Origin: Moorena bouillonii PNG
GTDB taxonomy: Bacteria > Cyanobacteriota > Cyanobacteriia > Cyanobacteriales > Coleofasciculaceae
NCBI RefSeq assembly: GCF_001942495.1
Contig: NZ_MKZS01000001.1
Span: forward strand, 2,935,665-2,999,664
DNA length: 64,000 nucleotides
Reading direction: 5' to 3'
Shown one piece after another: positions 60,826 to 64,000 of this stretch; the first letter of the stretch is position 1; each line of letters starts with the position of its first letter. The notes below the pieces were generated by a model. The model made no database searches. It worked only from the letters and a program-made list of their open reading frames with translations, and had not been told where the DNA came from. The translations under genes were made by a program, and so were the position numbers.

Positions 60826-61398
60826 CTATTCACTGTTAATAATTGTGTAATTGTTTTCAATAATTTTGTCCGACAATTTAGTAACAGATGTTGGATTGAG
60901 GAGAAATGAAGCTGCTCGTTTAGCTGTTTCTTCACTTAACTGGATTTGGGTTAGACTAACTAAGCCTTCGTTCAGAAAATGATCTCTAACTAGAGCTTTC
61001 TCTCCACTATTGAAGATAGTCTCATAAAAAACTTTCTTTATGCCAGCTGAAATGATTAACTTCAAGCAGGAGACACAGGGTTCTAGGGTGACATAAATAG
61101 TGGCTCCAGCAGTGGCAATACCATGTTTAGCTGCAAACGCGATCGCATTCGCTTCAGCATGAACAGCTCGGGATGGCATGGTACGAGACGCATCGCAGCT
61201 ACTTAGTCCAGGATAGCAGTATCCCTGAGCTGTGCAATGACTTGAGCCAGATGGGGAACCATTGTAACCTGTTGCTAAAATCTGATTGTTTTTAACAATC
61301 ACTGCTCCTACAGGAAAGGCTAAACAGGTTGAGCGAGTAGCTGCTAGCTTAGCCATCATTAAAAAGTATTCATCCCAGTTTGGTCTTTCACTAGTCAT
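60826..61398 (-). CDS. dCMP deaminase family protein
   Basis: From the ATG at 61398 (MTSERPNWDEYFLMMAKLAA) the product has 190 residues. The zinc site is complete: AVHAEANAIAFAAKH (H, E, about residue 80) and EPCVSCLKLIISAGIKKV (two Cys, about 107). The early STCLAFPVGAVIVKNNQI and the Cys/His-rich insert CTAQGYCYPGLSSCDA are typical of dCMP deaminases, which bind a second zinc. It makes dUMP from dCMP. The adjacent gene (61766-63274, same strand) is a thymidylate-synthase-like gene, so the pair fits dTMP synthesis. A TTG eight codons upstream is the alternative start. Confidence 0.9.
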   Translation of the reverse strand: MTSERPNWDEYFLMMAKLAATRSTCLAFPVGAVIVKNNQILATGYNGSPSGSSHCTAQGYCYPGLSSCDASRTMPSRAVHAEANAIAFAAKHGIATAGATIYVTLEPCVSCLKLIISAGIKKVFYETIFNSGEKALVRDHFLNEGLVSLTQIQLSEETAKRAASFLLNPTSVTKLSDKIIENNYTIINSE

Positions 61399-61675
61399 TG
61401 GTAATTTTAAACTTGTCGTCAATGATCAATTTTATATCAATGTCAGTTTAGTTGATGACATAAACTATCATCGTCTTTTTTAAGTGAACAGGGAGCAGGT
61501 AAAAGAGAACAGTAAATAGAAACATGTCTTAACCTTTACTGTGGTTGCTATAACTTGTCATTTTACCAAGAACTATTCACCAAACTATCTTTGGTTATTT
61601 TTTACACCAAACTCGTTTTTTAGGTTATCTATAGTTGATGCTGATCAATAACTGCTTATCAATAACTTATCCTAG

Positions 61676-61772
61676 TCATGAAGTACAGTAAATTTTCCCA
61701 TGGGTCACTCCTTACTCCCTAATTCTTAATACCCATGATTTTGTATATCATAAGTCTTAAAAATGCTATAAT
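61676..61772. mobile_element. Short MITE-like element of the GAAGTAC...GCTATA type
   Basis: TCATGAAGTACAGTAAATTT at the left and TAAAAATGCTATAATTG at the right, with TACTCCCTAATTC units inside, is a short member of the 4236/50434 family. Its right end overlaps the last codons of the thymidylate-synthase-like gene. Confidence 0.5.
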
Positions 61773-63274
61773 TGGTGATAAGTTTTATCTTCTTTTATAG
61801 CTATCATAGCTTTTTCTAATTCTATTCCTAAATAGACCGCATGACTAGGTTGTATTGAAGGATTATCACTACAAATTTTTCTAGATAAACTCATGGCATT
61901 TTTACCAGAATACGTAGCAATTACTTCCCCGCTACCAGGGGTTGTCTGCTTCACTATAATATTATTATTTTCGGTTTCAATCAAGAAATTACCAATGGGA
62001 TCAGCATACTGTTTCTGTTCTGAATTGATAATTTGTTGATAGTGATTTTGAATAATCCGATTAGCATAGTCATAACAATCATCATAAATATGAGCACTTT
62101 GACTAACGGTAATCAGCGGTCCCATTTTTAATTGAATACCCCCGCGCTTACCAATTTGGTCTGTAATATACTGCTGTAGTGCTCTTAGTCCAAAGGCATT
62201 AGCTGCCCACGCGCTAAACATATCATTACTTCTCAATGTGGCCGTTAGGGACAATTCATTATCCACGACTCTCAGCCAGATGTGATTCAGACAAGGACTA
62301 CCCCCTTTCTCATGGTCTTTGACATCCCATAGGGACATCACTGCACTGGCGGCATCGATTTCACCAATGAGTTTAGTGATTACTTGCTCGATTTGGTCAC
62401 GTTTGAACCAAGAACGTAGACGCTGACCATAGGTATATTTAACTCCTTCTACTACGGGTGCGTCGTCCAGGATTTGATGAATGTATTCTTGGATAAAGTC
62501 GCGATCGCATGGTAAATAATTGGGCTCAGGAAAGTAAAATTCAGGAGGTTCTTCCGTTACTACTGCCATTAAATCGATTAGCTCTTGCCAATATCCGTCA
62601 TAACCTGTGGGTCGAATTGTGCCGGTAGTTTTAATGCGATGGATTATCTTAACCCAAGTTTCAGCTATCGTTCGCCCTTCAATACGATGTCCATAGCGCG
62701 CTCCTGGTTTTAGGGGCGCACAGCCAGATTCCCCGACATCATTTGCCATAGGAAATTCCAATGGTGTTCCCCAGGGCTCTTGAGTTTTGGAGCCATAAGA
62801 CTTAACCAAACTCACGGCTTGGGTAATCGAATCAGCCTCTGCCACAGAAAGTTCCCTTCTGAGTTGTTCTAGGATGACTAAGGGAATCTCCATGTCAATA
62901 TACCCTTTTATAGAAGAGCGAATCACCCAGCAGTGACGACCAGTATCACTAGTCCCTTCTTCAACGCCATGGTGGAAAAAGTCCAGCAAGCAAGTCCCAC
63001 TGCCAGCATTGCGGTCTTCCTTCGTAGCGTTGAGAATGACCAAGTAGCGGACATGGGGATTAGCGAGGAGATTACGAATGAGCAGGCTAATTCCCCGGGT
63101 GGGACTGTATAACTGTCCGACTACAGCAAATTCCGAGGGGTTTAACTTTTTTGCGATCGCGTCTTTTATCGTCCATCCCGTAATCACCCCCGTTTGACCT
63201 GTACCGTAAATCAGTTGGTTAGGCTTGTGCAGGGGTTTGTACTGGAATTGACTTACTTTGCTGATTGCTGTCAT
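61766..63274 (-). CDS. Thymidylate-synthase-like protein with extra N- and C-terminal domains
   Basis: The 502-residue protein is much longer than ThyA (about 265). In the middle it has YGQRLRSWFKRDQIEQVITK, HEKGGSPCLNHIWLRVVDN (catalytic Cys near 328) and LTATLRSNDMFSAWAANAFG (near 345-360), which match ThyA's PC.xx.Q.F and RSxDxxLGxPFN motifs in a diverged, archaeal-like form. The N-terminal part (QLYSPTRGISLLIRNLLANP, NATKEDRNAGSG) and the last 90 residues (DUF4346-like, EKQYADPIGNFLIETENNNI) are extra. It probably methylates dUMP; cofactor is not clear. It follows the dCMP deaminase on the same strand, so the two would make dTMP from dCMP. Start is the ATG at 63274. Confidence 0.85.
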   Translation of the reverse strand: MTAISKVSQFQYKPLHKPNQLIYGTGQTGVITGWTIKDAIAKKLNPSEFAVVGQLYSPTRGISLLIRNLLANPHVRYLVILNATKEDRNAGSGTCLLDFFHHGVEEGTSDTGRHCWVIRSSIKGYIDMEIPLVILEQLRRELSVAEADSITQAVSLVKSYGSKTQEPWGTPLEFPMANDVGESGCAPLKPGARYGHRIEGRTIAETWVKIIHRIKTTGTIRPTGYDGYWQELIDLMAVVTEEPPEFYFPEPNYLPCDRDFIQEYIHQILDDAPVVEGVKYTYGQRLRSWFKRDQIEQVITKLIGEIDAASAVMSLWDVKDHEKGGSPCLNHIWLRVVDNELSLTATLRSNDMFSAWAANAFGLRALQQYITDQIGKRGGIQLKMGPLITVSQSAHIYDDCYDYANRIIQNHYQQIINSEQKQYADPIGNFLIETENNNIIVKQTTPGSGEVIATYSGKNAMSLSRKICSDNPSIQPSHAVYLGIELEKAMIAIKEDKTYHQL

Positions 63275-63448
63275 TTTAATGCAGAAGTTGAAGCTTGAAT
63301 GTTGACTGTTAAATTTTATATTTTAAATGTTAAATGTTTAAGATTGAGGTAATGGTAATCAACACTTATCTTTATCCCCACTACATAATCCCGTTATAAT
63401 GCCCAGCATTTAACGGATAGAGGAAAGCAGGATTTAATCCTAAGTTAG
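63275..63448. other. Intergenic region upstream of the thymidylate synthase gene
   Basis: AT-rich, with direct TTAAATTTTATATTTTAAATG units near 63307 and no gene. It holds the start signals of the thymidylate-synthase-like gene and the end of the oxidoreductase gene. Confidence 0.4.
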
Positions 63449-64000
63449 TTACCTTGACCAACTACGGCGTAGGTTAAAGAAGCCTTCCAGAAAGTTTTTT
63501 AAAGTCTGATTACGACTAATTCGTTGGCGCTGCCACTGGATTGCCGTTTTCTTAAAAATCTCTGACAAGGTGGGATAGGGATAATAGACATTTGCCAACA
63601 CACCCAATTTGATTTTCTGCTGAATCGCTAGGGTAATTTCCCCAATTAATTCTGTTGCTTGTGATCCAACTATGGTTGCTCCTAAAATTGTCCCATTGCG
63701 CTGCACTATCAGTTTCATATACCCAGTGGTTTGCCCCAGGAGCTGAGCCTGATCTAACTCTTTGAAATAGTCTCGCATCACCCATAGATTCTTACCATAG
63801 CGCTTTCTAGCTTCTACTTCTGTAAGACCTACCCGTGCTAATTGGGGTTCAGTTAAGACTGTCGAGGGAATCCCATGATAGTTCACCTTAAAGCAGGGGA
63901 AAAACAATGCATTCTTCAGGGCAATGCTGGCTTGATACTGGGCAATATGGGCACAGGGATAACCACCAGCCATCTTGCCACAGCCATAGATGCGGGGATT
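63449..64000 (-). CDS. FAD/NAD(P)-dependent disulfide oxidoreductase, C-terminal part (gene runs off the window)
   Basis: The last 183 residues are visible, open to the edge: NPRIYGCGKMAGGYPCAHIA, QYQASIALKNALFF, then the dimerisation domain (STVLTEPQLARVGLTEVEAR, GYMKLIVQRNGTILGATIVG, YYPYPTLSEIFKKTA). This is the C-terminal half of the pyridine nucleotide-disulfide oxidoreductase class I (mercuric reductase/dihydrolipoyl dehydrogenase fold). Instead of the catalytic His of the HAHPTxSE motif it has YYPYPTLSE, so it does not act as a regular disulfide reductase; this is typical of a mercuric-reductase-like branch seen in cyanobacteria. The FAD-binding N-terminal part lies beyond the window. 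Confidence 0.85.
   Translation of the reverse strand, partial: NPRIYGCGKMAGGYPCAHIAQYQASIALKNALFFPCFKVNYHGIPSTVLTEPQLARVGLTEVEARKRYGKNLWVMRDYFKELDQAQLLGQTTGYMKLIVQRNGTILGATIVGSQATELIGEITLAIQQKIKLGVLANVYYPYPTLSEIFKKTAIQWQRQRISRNQTLKNFLEGFFNLRRSWSR

Overview
The window looks like part of a large, repeat-rich genome of a filamentous cyanobacterium, probably close to Moorena/Lyngbya (inference). The evidence is many HIP1 octamers (GCGATCGC), typical cyanobacterial genes (UreE, HolA, CobH/CobL, a Psb32-like TPM protein, two DUF4168 proteins, an SLH protein, a vMAP/NB-ARC/WD40 protein, a phycobiliprotein-lyase fragment), and dense short palindromic repeats of several families. I saw no rRNA, tRNA or CRISPR array.

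Layout. 1-5 kb: two hypothetical genes, then a decay zone with a phycobiliprotein lyase fragment, an IS630 transposase remnant, a broken DUF433/DUF5615 pair and a broken two-gene unit, several of them interrupted by one small mobile repeat. 5-8 kb: a 1022-residue protein joining tandem beta-type repeats, an SPFH-like region and a DUF4407-like membrane region. 8-12 kb: an IS982 remnant, a small secreted protein, an 84-aa small protein with a promoter/palindrome, and an intact YefM/YoeB-like toxin-antitoxin pair. 12-22 kb: mostly housekeeping genes (SLH protein, RHH protein, HNH endonuclease, ureE, two DUF4168 proteins, holA, a 2H phosphoesterase-like gene, cobH-cobL). 23-29 kb: a 1484-residue A-PCP-sulfotransferase-C synthetase convergent with a polysaccharide/lipid flippase. 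30-35 kb: a DUF4437 lipoprotein and metH. 36-42 kb: a second small protein paralogous to the 84-aa one, a T4-RnlA-type RNA ligase gene split by one stop codon, and an alcohol dehydrogenase-tetR-aldehyde dehydrogenase operon with a strong palindromic operator, which looks transferred from a proteobacterium. 42-44 kb: a CHAT protease remnant, four 101/102-bp tandem repeats, and two near-identical 33-residue membrane peptides. 44.6-49.7 kb: bcsB-bcsA cellulose synthase. 49.7-58.4 kb: an Uma2 gene broken by a 50-bp repeat, a STAND ATPase with 14 WD40 repeats, a PIN toxin-antitoxin pair, and decayed genes and repeats. 58.9-64 kb: a Psb32-like gene, rph, a dCMP deaminase next to a thymidylate-synthase-like gene (a likely dTMP route), and the edge of a flavoprotein oxidoreductase.

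How the parts fit. Functional units are cobH-cobL (corrin ring), bcsB-bcsA (cellulose, c-di-GMP controlled through PilZ), dCMP deaminase plus thymidylate synthase (dCMP to dUMP to dTMP), adh-tetR-aldh (alcohol to aldehyde to acid) and two intact toxin-antitoxin pairs. Between them, small non-autonomous repeats have interrupted genes (DUF433, Uma2, the IS630 transposase) and have also been absorbed in frame into metH, cobL and the STAND gene. The best candidates for something undescribed are the SPFH/DUF4407 fusion, the paralogous 71/84-aa proteins with palindromic promoters, the twin 33-aa membrane peptides, and the A-PCP-ST-C synthetase.
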